Under the pieces are notes generated by a model that saw nothing but the letters and a program-made list of their open reading frames with translations, made no database searches and was not told the origin of the DNA. From Methanobacterium sp. ERen5 (GTDB taxonomy: Archaea; Methanobacteriota; Methanobacteria; Methanobacteriales; Methanobacteriaceae), in assembly GCA_024167805.1 (NCBI GenBank), contig CP099988.1, forward strand, positions 558,001 through 622,000: DNA of 64,000 nt. Reading direction: 5' to 3'. Positions 1 to 10,127 of this stretch are shown here, one piece after another. The position numbers were made by a program, and so were the translations under genes. The number at the start of each line of letters is the position of its first letter. Position 1 is the stretch's first letter.

Positions 1-177
1 GGTGCTTCAGTAGGGGCAAACTCCACATTTCTTTCGAATATTGAGGTTGGAGAAGGGGCCATGGTTGCTGCTGGTGCCATAGTTACCATGGATATACCGG
101 ATTATTTTTTGGCCATTGGTGCTCCTGCGAGAATCAAACCACTTCCCAAAAAACTCAAAAAATTGAATAAAATTTAA
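1..177 (+). CDS. Hexapeptide-repeat acetyltransferase, C-terminal fragment
   Basis: The reading frame is open from base 1 and stops at 175-177, so only the last 58 residues are present. They show the isoleucine/valine-rich hexapeptide pattern of left-handed beta-helix acyltransferases (turns around [19 protein letters not shown]) and end with the usual 'IGAPAR' turn and a lysine-rich tail. The family (NeuD/WbbJ/LpxA-like) transfers acetyl groups from acetyl-CoA to sugars or nucleotide sugars. The convergent UDP-GlcNAc 2-epimerase and the glycosyltransferases downstream fit a role in surface glycan synthesis. The exact substrate cannot be told from this fragment. Confidence 0.8.
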   Translation, partial: GASVGANSTFLSNIEVGEGAMVAAGAIVTMDIPDYFLAIGAPARIKPLPKKLKKLNKI

Positions 178-193
178 TTATACTTTGTTAAAT

Positions 194-1272
194 TTAGTTC
201 TTCAAATTCTTTTTTAAAGTAGATACAATCATTTTTGAGGGGTTATCTTCGATTTGTATTTTGATATTTTTCATATCTTCGATTTTTTCAGGATTACTCA
301 ATAAATCATTCACAGAATCTATTATTTTTTCAGAATCTGTTCCAATAATCATATTTTTTCCAGCTTCAACATAGGCCATCCACTCGGTTGTATCTCTCAA
401 TATCAAGCAAGGTATATTGAGTACGGCAGCTTCCTCTTGAACTCCACCAGAATCTGTTAAAACAAGTTTTGAAGAGGCTATGAGTCCTATGAAATCTTTA
501 TAACCTAATGGATCAGTCATGACCACATTGTTACTAATTTCAATATTACAATCATCCATAATTTTCTTCGTTCTCAAATGTACCGGAAAAATAACTTTGA
601 TATTCTCAGAAATTTTATTTATAGCCTTAATAATTTTTTTAATCCATCATGAGAAGTATTTTCTTGCCTGTGAAGTGTTAACAATATATGATCTTCTTCA
701 GCAATGAAATTATCTAAAGTCACCATATCAAATATATCCATTGCCCTTAAACATGCATCAATCGAAGTATTTCCAACTAAAAACAGCTTTTCTTTGGGAA
801 TTCCCTCTTCAATTAAATTGTTATATGCATTTTGATCAGGAGCAAATAAATATCTGGAAATGTGATCAACAAGCACTCGGTTTATCTCTTCTGGCATTCT
901 CCTATCAAATGATCTGCATCCTGCCTCAATATGTACAATGGGCATGTTAAGTTTTGAAGCTGCTAAAGCTCCTGAAAGTGTTGAATTAGTGTCTCCTTGA
1001 ACAATTACAGCATCAGGTTGTTCTTTAATCAAAATATCTTCCAACAACATCATCATCTTTCCTGTCTGCTTGGCATGAGATCCCGAACCAACATTCAATG
1101 TATAATCACAACTTCTGATTTGTAAATCATCAAAAAATATTTGATCCATGTTGTAGGAGTAGTGTTGACCCGTGTGAATTAAAATTTGATTGAATTCTTC
1201 ATCAAATAGTGGTATCAAAGCAGATAGTTTGATAATTTCGGGCCTAGTTCCAAAGATTGTTACGATTTTCAT
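194..1272 (-). pseudogene. wecB: UDP-N-acetylglucosamine 2-epimerase, one-base frameshift
   Basis: Interconverts UDP-GlcNAc and UDP-ManNAc for glycan precursors. The N-terminal 217 residues (619-1272) start with the family's FGTRPEIIK nucleotide site and contain QGDTNS, HIEAGCRS and the RMPEEINR stretch. A second frame (194-577) carries the C-terminal half with TDSGGVQEEA. The two halves join perfectly if one base is added to the run of seven T at 634-640 (seven A on the coding strand): the joined text then reads through KAINKISENIKVIFPVH into the second frame and gives about 359 residues, the normal family length. A proline usual in the PVHPRT motif is leucine here. No stops occur elsewhere, so this is either a sequencing error or a very recent lesion. 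Confidence 0.85.
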
Positions 1273-1297
1273 TTCTCTCTATGACTATGTGGAAAAG

Positions 1298-1309
1298 AAT
1301 ATATAATAA
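1298..1309 (+). promoter_or_regulatory. TATA box for the glycosyltransferase at 1329
   Basis: AATATATAATAA centred near 1303 lies about 26 bases before the ATG at 1329, and there is no ribosome binding site between them. This is the spacing expected when transcription starts at the start codon itself, so the gene is probably translated from a leaderless message. Inference from spacing only. Confidence 0.4.
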
Positions 1310-1328
1310 GCCTTTCTGATTCACTATT

Positions 1329-2273
1329 ATGAAGATATCTGTGATCATCCCCATGTTCAATGAAGAGGATAATGCTCTAAGAACACTTACCGAAGTGAAT
1401 AGTGTACTAAAAGAATACGATGACTACGAGATTATCGCAGTTGATGATGGTAGTAAAGATCAAACATTTAGATTGGCCAATGAATATGCTTCAAACAATG
1501 AACATGTCCTTATCGTGAAACAACCAGTCAATATGGGGATGGGTAAAGCTCTAAGAACGGGTTTTGAACATGCAACCGGAGATATTATTATAACTATTGA
1601 TGCAGATTTAAGTTACAACGCATCACACATAAATATACTAGCATCGGAATTAATACACGACAATACAGTGGATATCGTAGTTGGCTCACCTTACATGGAA
1701 GGGGGCGATGTTAAGAATGTCCCATTTAATAGACTGTTCATCAGTAGGGTGGCAAATAAATTCGTTGGTTACTCAATGCCAGAAAATTTGAGCACTGTAA
1801 CTAGCGTTTTGAGAGCTTATAGATCTGAAGTATTAGATTCAATGGAACTTGAGTCAAATGGGACTGATATAAACCTAGAAATTTTATCAAAAGCAATTGC
1901 TACTCATTACAAAATTAAAGAAGTTCCAGCTATACTTGAAGGAAGGGAACTGGGACAATCTAAACTCAAGTTTAGATCCAAAACAATTTCTCATGTTTTA
2001 TTTTCATTGTATGAAAAACCTATGATGCTTTTTGGAGTTATTGGCCTTATATTATTAGTAATAGGCATCATAAGTGGAGTTTATCTCTTTTATGAATATT
2101 TAAGGGGTACTCTTGATCCAACCAGACCACTCATGTTGTTCATGGTTCTAATGATCATTTCAGGTATCCAGATATTAATTTTCGGATTTGTTGCAACACA
2201 GATAAGCCTCCTTAAACGAGAGATTTACATCGTGCAAAAAGAAAACCGGTTGTTAAGAAAAAGACTCAAATAA
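1329..2273 (+). CDS. GT2 family glycosyltransferase with C-terminal membrane anchor (DPM synthase-like)
   Basis: A 314-residue GT-A fold transferase. It opens with VIIPMFNEE, has the nucleotide-sugar site VDDGSKD at about 39-45 and the metal-binding D-A-D at about 92-94, followed by the DPM1-like region. Two hydrophobic helices at about 233-255 and 269-291 and a basic tail place it on the cytoplasmic face of the membrane. By family it should move a sugar from a nucleotide donor to a lipid phosphate such as dolichol phosphate. It is transcribed away from the epimerase and is followed 12 bases later by a second GT2 gene, so the pair is probably one transcript. Confidence 0.85.
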   Translation: MKISVIIPMFNEEDNALRTLTEVNSVLKEYDDYEIIAVDDGSKDQTFRLANEYASNNEHVLIVKQPVNMGMGKALRTGFEHATGDIIITIDADLSYNASHINILASELIHDNTVDIVVGSPYMEGGDVKNVPFNRLFISRVANKFVGYSMPENLSTVTSVLRAYRSEVLDSMELESNGTDINLEILSKAIATHYKIKEVPAILEGRELGQSKLKFRSKTISHVLFSLYEKPMMLFGVIGLILLVIGIISGVYLFYEYLRGTLDPTRPLMLFMVLMIISGIQILIFGFVATQISLLKREIYIVQKENRLLRKRLK

Positions 2274-2285
2274 ACCGTGGTTATA

Positions 2286-3290
2286 ATGGAAGATCCTCTT
2301 GTTGCAATAATCATCTTGAACTGGAATGGCTGGAAAGATACTATAGAATGTTTAGAATCTGTTTTTCAAGTAAATTACCCAAATTATTGTGTTGTATTAG
2401 TAGATAACCATTCAACAGATGAATCTATGCAAAAGATTGTGGACTATGCAAATGGGAATGAACCTGTAAAATCAAAATTTTTTGAATACAACCCAATAAA
2501 TAAACCACTACAATTTGTAAAAGTTAAGGAATGTTCTGAAACAATACAAAATCAAAATAATCAGCTTTTTATAATTGAAAATAATATTAATGAAGGATTT
2601 GCTGAAGGAAATAATATAGGAATGAAATTTGCCGCTGAAACTTTGAATCCAGAATATTATCTTTTGCTGAACAATGACACCATCGTAAAAAATGATTTTT
2701 TAAAACATTTAATTGATGAATCTGAAAAAGATGTGAAAATCGGTATTTTAGGGCCTAAAATCTATTACTATGATCATCCTAATATCATTTGGAGTGTGGG
2801 TGGTAAAATCGATTGGAATTTTGCAAGAGGACTCCATATAGGTATAAATGAAGTGGATCATGGACAATATGATGAAATTTCTAAATTTGATTATATCAAT
2901 GGAGCTGCTCTTCTCCTAAAGGATGAAATTGTGAATAAAGTCGGATTATTAAACAAAAATCTGTTTCTATACTTTGAAGAAACGGATCTGGCATTAAGAG
3001 CTAAATCTCACGGATACAGATCTCTTTATGTTCCAAGAGCAGAAGTTTGGCACAAAATTTCTCAATCTGGAGGAGGGTTAAGTAAACCCATTGGACTGTA
3101 TTACATCACTAGAAATAGGTGGTTATTCATGAAAAAATGGGCTAAAAAATCTAATTACATTATTTTTGTCTGTTACCAATTGCTTGGAGCATTATTATTC
3201 CCAATTTTATTAACTTTGTATTACAAAAATAGATTATTATTTAAAGCTTATATCAAAGGTTTGTATGATGGAATTGTTACAGATTATTAA
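2286..3290 (+). CDS. GT2 family glycosyltransferase (rhamnosyltransferase-like)
   Basis: N-terminal GT-A domain with AIIILNWNGW, VDNHSTD and the LLNNDT metal site, then a C-terminal domain with YFEETDLALR and the RNRW motif common to WbbL/RfbN-like rhamnosyltransferases, and one hydrophobic helix near the end. About 334 residues from the ATG at 2286, which has GTGG four to five bases upstream. An in-frame GTG at 2277 is the alternative start. It likely adds a sugar to a lipid-linked glycan as the partner of the upstream gene. The acceptor is unknown. Confidence 0.83.
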   Translation: MEDPLVAIIILNWNGWKDTIECLESVFQVNYPNYCVVLVDNHSTDESMQKIVDYANGNEPVKSKFFEYNPINKPLQFVKVKECSETIQNQNNQLFIIENNINEGFAEGNNIGMKFAAETLNPEYYLLLNNDTIVKNDFLKHLIDESEKDVKIGILGPKIYYYDHPNIIWSVGGKIDWNFARGLHIGINEVDHGQYDEISKFDYINGAALLLKDEIVNKVGLLNKNLFLYFEETDLALRAKSHGYRSLYVPRAEVWHKISQSGGGLSKPIGLYYITRNRWLFMKKWAKKSNYIIFVCYQLLGALLFPILLTLYYKNRLLFKAYIKGLYDGIVTDY

Positions 3291-3293
3291 TAA

Positions 3294-4499
3294 TTATATA
3301 TTTTGATTATAACTATTAACTGCTCGTTTTAAGTGGTGAAAAAGTCTTTGACCAGAATTGTCTATATCCCAAAAATTTTTAATATAATTAACTGCATTTT
3401 CCGACATAAAATTAACCTTGTCTTTATTTATTAATAATTCAACGATAGCTTCAGAAAATAAAAATTCATCTCTTTCAGTCAGAATACCAGTTTTTCCATG
3501 AATTACTGTTTCCCTAACACCACCTTCTTTTACACCAACGACGGGAGTGCCACAACTCATAGACTCTAATGGTACTAATCCAAAGGGTTCTAAACATGGC
3601 GCATAAACTACTAATTTAGCTTGATTATATAAAGTAACAAGTTTTTTATCGTCAATCAAACTTAATAAAACTAATTTAACATTTAATTTAGAGCTTAATT
3701 CTATTAAATAATTTTTCCAAGAATCATTTCCTTGATCCGATACAATAACAAATTCTGGACGTAAAGAAGGATCTATTTTAGCCAAAGATCTTATAATAAA
3801 TTCATACCCTTTCTCTGGCAAACATTGTCCGACAGATAAAACAAAATTTTCTTTAGGAATTTTTGATTGTTTAAAAACATCAGTATTTACTCCTAAATAT
3901 GAAACATAAGTATTAAATCCATAACTCTTTAATAAAATTTCTCTAGAAAAATATGAGTTCACAACTGTATATTTCGAATAATTAGATAACTGTTTGTCTA
4001 AATTTGACATTCTTTTTCCATATATTTTGAAACGTAAATTTTCTTTCAAATTTTTATTATTTAAACCAGCATTTTCATAAAGTTTTTTTGAAATATTGTT
4101 TCTATAAATTATCGGTTGTTGACAATAATATACATGAGGCTTTTTCAAATATTTTAAAAAAAATGGGGACATAGTGTGTCTGTCTTGCTCACAATACACC
4201 ACATCATAATCTTTAGAATTAACATCTTCAGCCATTTTTTCTTGAACTTTTTTTAAATCAGTTAATGAAGATTTAGAAGGGAAATATTTTAATGAAGATA
4301 AAATAAACCCAGTTAAAGAATTTGTAACTGGATACACTTTTAAGTTGTTTACAATATGTTTTAGCGATAAAAAATTTTCATTTGCTGTGGATGGAACATA
4401 AACATCAATAGTATGATTTTTTGATAAATAAATCAGATTATTATAAAGGGCTCTTTTAGCTCCGCCTGAAGACAAATTATGAAACACTGCTATTTTCAT
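3294..4499 (-). CDS. GT4 family glycosyltransferase
   Basis: A group 1 (GT-B) transferase of about 401 residues. The N-terminus has a glycine-rich acceptor loop (NLSSGGAKRAL). The C-terminal nucleotide domain has LSVGQCLPEKGYE and the E-x7-E signature in PCLEPFGLVPLESMSCGTP. I place the start at 4499 because AAGGAG lies six to seven bases upstream; a TTG at 4517 gives six extra residues. It converges tail-to-tail with the GT2 gene at 3290. A glycosyl transfer role in the surface-glycan cluster is clear; donor and acceptor are not. Confidence 0.85.
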   Translation of the reverse strand: MKIAVFHNLSSGGAKRALYNNLIYLSKNHTIDVYVPSTANENFLSLKHIVNNLKVYPVTNSLTGFILSSLKYFPSKSSLTDLKKVQEKMAEDVNSKDYDVVYCEQDRHTMSPFFLKYLKKPHVYYCQQPIIYRNNISKKLYENAGLNNKNLKENLRFKIYGKRMSNLDKQLSNYSKYTVVNSYFSREILLKSYGFNTYVSYLGVNTDVFKQSKIPKENFVLSVGQCLPEKGYEFIIRSLAKIDPSLRPEFVIVSDQGNDSWKNYLIELSSKLNVKLVLLSLIDDKKLVTLYNQAKLVVYAPCLEPFGLVPLESMSCGTPVVGVKEGGVRETVIHGKTGILTERDEFLFSEAIVELLINKDKVNFMSENAVNYIKNFWDIDNSGQRLFHHLKRAVNSYNQNI

Positions 4500-4509
4500 A
4501 CTATACTCC

Positions 4510-4593
4510 TTAATCAAGATTTAAATTTCGTTTCATACGGCTAATAATTCCTTTATAACCGAGTTGTGGATAAATTGTTATTGCAAACTTCAT
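4510..4593 (-). CDS. Possible 27-residue ORF between glycosyltransferase genes
   Basis: An ATG at 4593 opens a 27-residue frame (MKFAITIYPQLG..., ending RNLNLD) whose ATG overlaps the stop of the gene debris upstream (TAATGA) and whose end lies directly before the ribosome site of the next gene. The basic end resembles C-terminal tails of glycan enzymes. It may be the tail of a decayed gene rather than a peptide that is made. I do not recognise it. Confidence 0.2.
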   Translation of the reverse strand: MKFAITIYPQLGYKGIISRMKRNLNLD

Positions 4594-4890
4594 TATTTGA
4601 AGGGTTTTTTCAAAGATTTATATAAAGTTAGTGGAATCCATAAAAAAATTCCGTATAAATCCCATATTCAACTATATAATGTATTAGTTGATTTATATCT
4701 AATAAACTTAGTCTATTATCATTAGTTCTTAAAATAGCTATTAAATATGCTTTTTTGTCAAATTTTGTGAAATTATAGTATCTTCACGGGAGTTCTATTT
4801 TTTTATTATCTCCACATATTATAAATCTTAATTAATTCTAATATACTTGATAATTTATTTAGCTTCAAAATTTGTTCTAATATCAACATT
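4593..4890 (-). pseudogene. Decayed gene remnant between two glycosyltransferases
   Basis: No intact frame crosses this stretch, but coding-looking pieces follow each other on the minus strand. A frame begins at the ATG overlapping the stop of the 4883 gene (MLILEQILKLNKLSS...). A second frame reads FDKKAYLIAILRTNDNRL. A third ends in GIFLWIPLTLYKSLKKPFK and stops at 4593-4595. The last two join if one G is added to a GGG run. Upstream at least one internal TGA and one further shift remain, so unlike the single-lesion genes here this one seems truly degraded. Family unknown; by position it was part of the glycan operon. Confidence 0.35.
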
Positions 4891-6067
4891 TAGAAAGTTT
4901 ATAATTATTAATATAATCTTTGGCTATTTTTTCCCAACTGAAATTATTTAGTACATTTTGGTAACCTTTTAAAGCAATTCTTTCCCTTAAATTTGGGTTC
5001 TCAATCATTTCAATAATCAATTTTGAAAGTTCATCAGTATCCTTTTGTGGAAATAGTAACCCAGTTTTACGATCTTGAATTATATCTGTGATTCCACCGA
5101 TATTTGAACCTATTACAGGCAATCCGCATGCCATGGCCTCAATCAATACAACCCCTAATCCTTCGGTATTACCTTGTGAATCAATTATTGAAGGTAAGAC
5201 AAATAGATCAGATGTATTGTACAAATTAAGTAGCTTTTTATCGGATATATTCCCAATAATTTTTACATATCCTTCAAGACCAAGTTCATGTATATGATTT
5301 TTTATTTGTTGTTCCTGTGGACCGGTTCCAACTATGTTCAGCCTGACATTTTCATGTTTTTTCAAAACTTCTTTAATTGAACTGATCAAATACATAAACC
5401 CTTTTCTCTCAATTAAATAGCCAACAGATAGAATTTGAAATATTTCGTAATCTTTGGCAACGTCCATTGGTTTATAAAATGAAGTATCTACACCAAATGG
5501 TATGATATCCATTTTATGCCCCGATAATCCTATATTTAAACCTGCTTTGTAAGTAGCGTTACTTATCATGATAATGTTAGATGACCAATGCAGTAAAAAT
5601 TTCAAAATAAGTGTTACATGATATCTCTTTGAAAGATATACCTCTTCCCCATATACTGTACTAACATAAGGAATTCTATATATCCATTTTAAAAATAAAG
5701 CTCCTAAACCATTGGGTATCGGCCATTGAACATGAATTACATCCATGTCTTTAAGTTTTCTACAAGATTGTATTACATTAAAAATTATGAATGATAAAAA
5801 CTGAATTTTAACAAAAAATCCTTCCTTAACATTGTCTATCATCCCTGATCTTCCGGCCAATTTCTGATATCTTTTGGGATAGAAATAATTGAATTTTTGA
5901 ACGTTAACTCCATCTAATTGATACTCTGTTTTATCCCCAGTATAAGGGGCCAGGACATGTACTTCATGACCCCTTTTACACACTTCCCTCATCAATCGAT
6001 GAACAAATATACCATGGGGATCATCTTCATGTTCTGGATAGGCTGAGGTTATTACTCCAATTTTCAT
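4883..6067 (-). CDS. GT4 family glycosyltransferase
   Basis: A 394-residue group 1 transferase. The N-terminal acceptor domain has SAYPEHEDDPHGIFVHRL, then HVQWPIPNG and a STVYGEEVYLS region. The C-terminal donor domain has LSVGYLIERKGF, GTGPQEQ and the E-x7-E motif in EGLGVVLIEAMACGLPV. It lies 12 bases after the membrane transferase at 6080, in the same direction, so it probably belongs to the same transcript. It resembles transferases acting on lipid-linked sugars at the cytoplasmic face. Specificity unknown. Confidence 0.86.
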   Translation of the reverse strand: MKIGVITSAYPEHEDDPHGIFVHRLMREVCKRGHEVHVLAPYTGDKTEYQLDGVNVQKFNYFYPKRYQKLAGRSGMIDNVKEGFFVKIQFLSFIIFNVIQSCRKLKDMDVIHVQWPIPNGLGALFLKWIYRIPYVSTVYGEEVYLSKRYHVTLILKFLLHWSSNIIMISNATYKAGLNIGLSGHKMDIIPFGVDTSFYKPMDVAKDYEIFQILSVGYLIERKGFMYLISSIKEVLKKHENVRLNIVGTGPQEQQIKNHIHELGLEGYVKIIGNISDKKLLNLYNTSDLFVLPSIIDSQGNTEGLGVVLIEAMACGLPVIGSNIGGITDIIQDRKTGLLFPQKDTDELSKLIIEMIENPNLRERIALKGYQNVLNNFSWEKIAKDYINNYKLSKC

Positions 6068-6079
6068 AAATATCGTTGT

Positions 6080-7798
6080 TTATGCATGTCTTTTGTATAT
6101 TTTAACATAACCTATCTGTTTTACAACGGTATAAAATTTTAAATTTAGTCCATCCCTTAAACATAGGTAATAATCCACGTTGTTTGTAATCAAAAAGTTA
6201 TTGTATTGATCACTGTCAGCTTGATTGAAAGTTTCATTTTTTACTCCATTTGCAAATGTTTGATTATCTTTGAATACAGGTACAGTTTTTACATCTGTTT
6301 TGAGGTACCAACTGTAGTTAGGACCTAGATCTGAGTAGATGTTCTTATTTTTATAATTAGGATCATAATTCATAAACCATTGACTTGATTCTATAAGCTC
6401 ATTGTTAATGATCACTTTATCATCGTTAGTTTGAAGAATTTCTGGAATATGAGAAGCTGTTGAAAGTAGCATGAAAACTGTTAATAAAACTGCGATAGTC
6501 GGAAATACAATGTTATGATTTTTAAACTTGATGGGTATCCTTCGGGATATTTCTGTTAAACCCAGTATCATAAAGTAAGCGACAGGAGGAGCCATCATAA
6601 CAAAGTATCGAAGGTCTTTCATTACAAATATGCTGTTGAAAATAAAAAACGCCATAAACCACGCGAAAAACAACAAATGTAATTTAAGATATTTGATGTT
6701 CAAATTTTTGATGAGATCATACGTTAAATATGCTATAATAAAAAATAGCACCTCACTAACCATGTAAAATAATTTTCCAAATGTTCCTAAAAATACTATT
6801 AAAAAAATGAATAAAGTTAAGGTTTTAATTTGGTTTAATCTGTTATTTATTCCATATTTCACAGTTCCAATGTGTTTTCCATCCTTTTTTAGTAATTTAA
6901 ACAAGGATAAAACTATTCCACCTAACAAAATTATTAGTATAGTAAAAGTGCCTTGAAAACCAACTAAACTTGGGAAGTATTGTACGAAGTAAAATATATT
7001 TGGATTGTAAGCAAAAGATTCCGCCGAACCAGTTATTGCTGCAGAGGAAGAGCCAAAATTAATGAATGGATAAATTATACTGCCAAAATGTTGATAGAAG
7101 AATATCAGTAAAGGTACAATAATTAAAATTGAAACTCCCAAACCGCCAATAATATGTTTAAAATTAAGTTTATCCTTATTAATTAGTAAATAAAGTAAAA
7201 CTGGAAATAACAACAGCGCATTATTGTATCTAGTTAAAAATGCAATCATCAGAAGTGGAAATGAAATGTAAAAGTATTTTGAATCTTTTCTCACTGCCAT
7301 AACCGTGAATAAAATGGCCCAAATTGTGAAAGACACACTTGCAAGATCAGAAAATCCCACTCCAAGCGTCGTTACAACTATTGGAAATGTGGCATATAAC
7401 AAGGCACCTATAAAACTTTCAAGATCGTTAAATCTGGTTTTAAGTAGGAAATATAATCCTATTACACCCAATATAAACAAAAAGCCATCCATATAAAATA
7501 CAACGTTTGTTGAGATGTAACCCATTCTAAAGATCAATGAAATTAAAAATCCAAAGAAAGGGGGTCTTAACAAATCAGAATAGCCCATGCCCTGACCTGC
7601 ATAAACTAAGGCATTTGAAAGGAAATCAAAACTATCAGATATTGGCCCCATATCCATTTGAACCCTAATTCGAGAATAGGTAATTATACTGACTATAATT
7701 ATAAGTAAAATTAGGAAAAACAGAGAAAATTTATATTTTTTAAACAACTCTGTAATAGTCATTATTCTGCCTGTTGAACTTGTATCATTTTTTCTCAA
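6080..7798 (-). CDS. GT39/PMT-like membrane glycosyltransferase
   Basis: A 572-residue polytopic protein with about ten hydrophobic helices, an early acidic loop (MGPISDSFDFLSNA) after the first helix and a LRPPFFGFL segment. This is the plan of GT-C enzymes that use dolichol-phosphate sugars on the outer face. The C-terminal 130 residues are soluble (from about 440) and contain NYSWYLKTDVKTVPV. The start is a TTG at 7798 with GGTG six bases upstream; an ATG at 7762 lacks such a site. It is a paralogue of the frameshifted gene next to it. It likely glycosylates S-layer, archaellin or a lipid; the target is unknown. Confidence 0.75.
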   Translation of the reverse strand: MRKNDTSSTGRIMTITELFKKYKFSLFFLILLIIIVSIITYSRIRVQMDMGPISDSFDFLSNALVYAGQGMGYSDLLRPPFFGFLISLIFRMGYISTNVVFYMDGFLFILGVIGLYFLLKTRFNDLESFIGALLYATFPIVVTTLGVGFSDLASVSFTIWAILFTVMAVRKDSKYFYISFPLLMIAFLTRYNNALLLFPVLLYLLINKDKLNFKHIIGGLGVSILIIVPLLIFFYQHFGSIIYPFINFGSSSAAITGSAESFAYNPNIFYFVQYFPSLVGFQGTFTILIILLGGIVLSLFKLLKKDGKHIGTVKYGINNRLNQIKTLTLFIFLIVFLGTFGKLFYMVSEVLFFIIAYLTYDLIKNLNIKYLKLHLLFFAWFMAFFIFNSIFVMKDLRYFVMMAPPVAYFMILGLTEISRRIPIKFKNHNIVFPTIAVLLTVFMLLSTASHIPEILQTNDDKVIINNELIESSQWFMNYDPNYKNKNIYSDLGPNYSWYLKTDVKTVPVFKDNQTFANGVKNETFNQADSDQYNNFLITNNVDYYLCLRDGLNLKFYTVVKQIGYVKIYKRHA

Positions 7799-7893
7799 AC
7801 GGTAACACCATAGCTAATTATTATTAAATTAGGTTGATTTTTCACATTAATAAATTCCCACTAAGAATACAAGATTTATCCACCTTAATCTCC

Positions 7894-9515
7894 TTAATTA
7901 CTAACATTTTTCAATTTATAAACCTTTAACAAATAAAATTTGCCATTGGTAATTTCAGGATAAGGTAGTTCTGTCTGAGTTGATCCCCATACTAAATAAT
8001 AGTCAATATTATTGCTTTTTAATTCATTTTCAAGCCCTGTTAGATTTTCATCCGGTTTAACCATCCCATAATATTTAGAATCTAAAAAGTAGGTTAAAAC
8101 CATTGAGTATATCCATTCGTTGTTAGAAGCTATGTTTCCATGGACATTAAACTCAGTATTTAAAGCTGTGCTCTCGTCCATTAAGACTTTATCAACGTTT
8201 ATATTTTCATATAACGATTGGAATGGCATTACTGAAAATGATACAATTAAAAATATGATCAATATATTTAAAACATTTTTTTGAATTAATTTATTTTTAT
8301 ACAATGTCTCAAATAGAAACATCCCCATTGATAGGATTAATATTAAAATTATCCCTAAATAGCGGGCTTCAATATATATTAACAAGTATCCGGCGATGAA
8401 TATGAAAGCAGTTAAAACAAGATAGATCATTTTTGTTTTAGCTTCTTCATCGCCTTTATTTTTCCATATAAATATTAAGGTTCCAAGTAAAATTAGAATG
8501 GATAAAACTGAAAACCACGTTAAAATTTCCAAGGTTTTAATGATGTTTTTTATCACTATATTGAGTTGGAAAATAAAATTTTCTGTAGAACCCAATGGAT
8601 TCCATTTGGTTACATTAAAATAGGATGGATCCTCCCATGAGCTTACTGCTACAGGATTTGGTGGAGCAATAAGTCCCTGATAAAAGGAGGGTGTCCTGGT
8701 CCAGGACCCATGACAGCTTGGTTATAACTTCCAGAAGTTCCAATTGTAATTTCATTATATTTCTCTGATATTATTCCTATCCAAACTCCGCTGACAGCTA
8801 AAAATATTACAAGCCCGACAAAACAATTCTTTTTTATCCTTTTTCTGTCTATTTGATCCTGGCTCTTGAGGTAGAAGTAAAGGTTGAATATTACAAAGTG
8901 GAATATAAAGAAAAAGAAAGCGTAGGTTTTGCTGAAGTAGGCTAAACATCCTAATAATCCGCATGAAACACCGTTCATTAGTCGTGCAGAATATTTTGGG
9001 TCGAATATAAAGTTGAAATAGAATAAAATGATGCATATCAAAAGAAGATCTGGGGTAACCCAATAAAGAGATAGGTAAAGAATATTTGGAACCATTATTA
9101 TTAAGCAAATAAGCCTATGTTTATCATCTGAGATGAATTTTGAGAAAAACAAATTTAAACCTATTAATGTTACGAAACCAATTAGTATTGAAAGAATTTT
9201 AGCATAATACAACATATATATTGGAGTTTTTCCAAAAATGAAGAATATAACCAGTGCCCATGAATATAATGGACTCCAATATCCATTTATTGCATATGGA
9301 GACATTGAAGCATATTCCTTTGCTATGTTCATGTAAGAAATTCCATCTGATGTCAAAATGTACTGGTAGTACCCGAAGAGTAGGGCAGCTGAGATTACGT
9401 AACATAGAAGTAGTACTATGAATAATCTGTTAAACCTTAACTGTCCATCTTCAAAACAGAATAAGTTTTTAAAACGTTCCAACTTTGATTGTTTGTTAAT
9501 GTTAGATTTATTCAT
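7894..9515 (-). pseudogene. GT39-like membrane glycosyltransferase, one-base frameshift
   Basis: The N-terminal 288 residues (8649-9515) begin with a helix and the acidic loop YQYILTSDGISYMNIAKEY typical of GT-C enzymes. The C-terminal part (7894-8595) has further helices and a soluble tail ending with KVYKLKNVSN. Adding one base to the AAAA run at 8682-8685 joins them through PPFYQGLIAPPNPVAVSSW, a linker of the kind seen in archaeal GT39 relatives, and gives about 540 residues, close to the 572 of the neighbouring paralogue. Function as for the neighbour: transfer of a lipid-linked sugar outside the membrane. Confidence 0.75.
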
Positions 9516-9545
9516 TATGTGCCCTTAAATATCGTTAATTTTCTT

Positions 9546-10070
9546 TTAAAAATAAATTTCGGGGTTCATCCGGGGGATCATGGCTGTTAAGACACATTCT
9601 TCTGTGTTTTCTGTTCTGTTTAACATGCCGTGGGATAAGTGACTCACTGCGCCCTTTTTCTGTCCCAATGCATCGACACCAGTAACCTGATCCATCACAT
9701 CTCCAACTTCAACACCTTCTAAAACCTGTTCTATGACAGTGGAAGGGTATTCAAATCCAGAACTTGCCCCTATGGTTATTTGGTTTCCATCGAAGATTGC
9801 ACACCACTGTATATCAATATATCCAGTTAATGTGTGGTGTACTTCAATTAACCCCGACTCAATTCCCACACTCAGATCAAATTCATTTGAAAATGCATTT
9901 TTTGCCCTGTTCACAGCACCATTTACTGTTTGATCCATGCCAAATGGTTGATCTGGAATTTCTGAATCCACATTTAAAGAAGAAACTGTTACATCGTTGT
10001 AGATTCTTTTTAATACATTTCTAGTTGCATTTACCTTCACTGGATTTTTGGATCCCACAACCACCTTCAA
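9546..10070 (-). CDS. Inosine/xanthosine triphosphatase (YjjX/DUF84 family)
   Basis: A 174-residue house-cleaning NTPase of the YjjX/DUF84 family, which hydrolyses ITP and XTP and keeps deaminated purines out of nucleic acids. The start VVGSKNPVKVNA is the nucleotide-binding strand-loop of the fold. IPDQPFGMDQTVNGAVNRA and GIESGL are family motifs, and SHGMLNRTE lies near the end. The length is normal. It precedes the glycan genes and follows coaD on the same strand, 57 bases after its stop, so it may be co-transcribed with coaD. Confidence 0.85.
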   Translation of the reverse strand: MKVVVGSKNPVKVNATRNVLKRIYNDVTVSSLNVDSEIPDQPFGMDQTVNGAVNRAKNAFSNEFDLSVGIESGLIEVHHTLTGYIDIQWCAIFDGNQITIGASSGFEYPSTVIEQVLEGVEVGDVMDQVTGVDALGQKKGAVSHLSHGMLNRTENTEECVLTAMIPRMNPEIYF

Positions 10071-10127
10071 AAATGAACATCTCCCTCATGTTTTAGAATT
10101 CTTTCCCAGTCACTTTTTATTAGGTAA

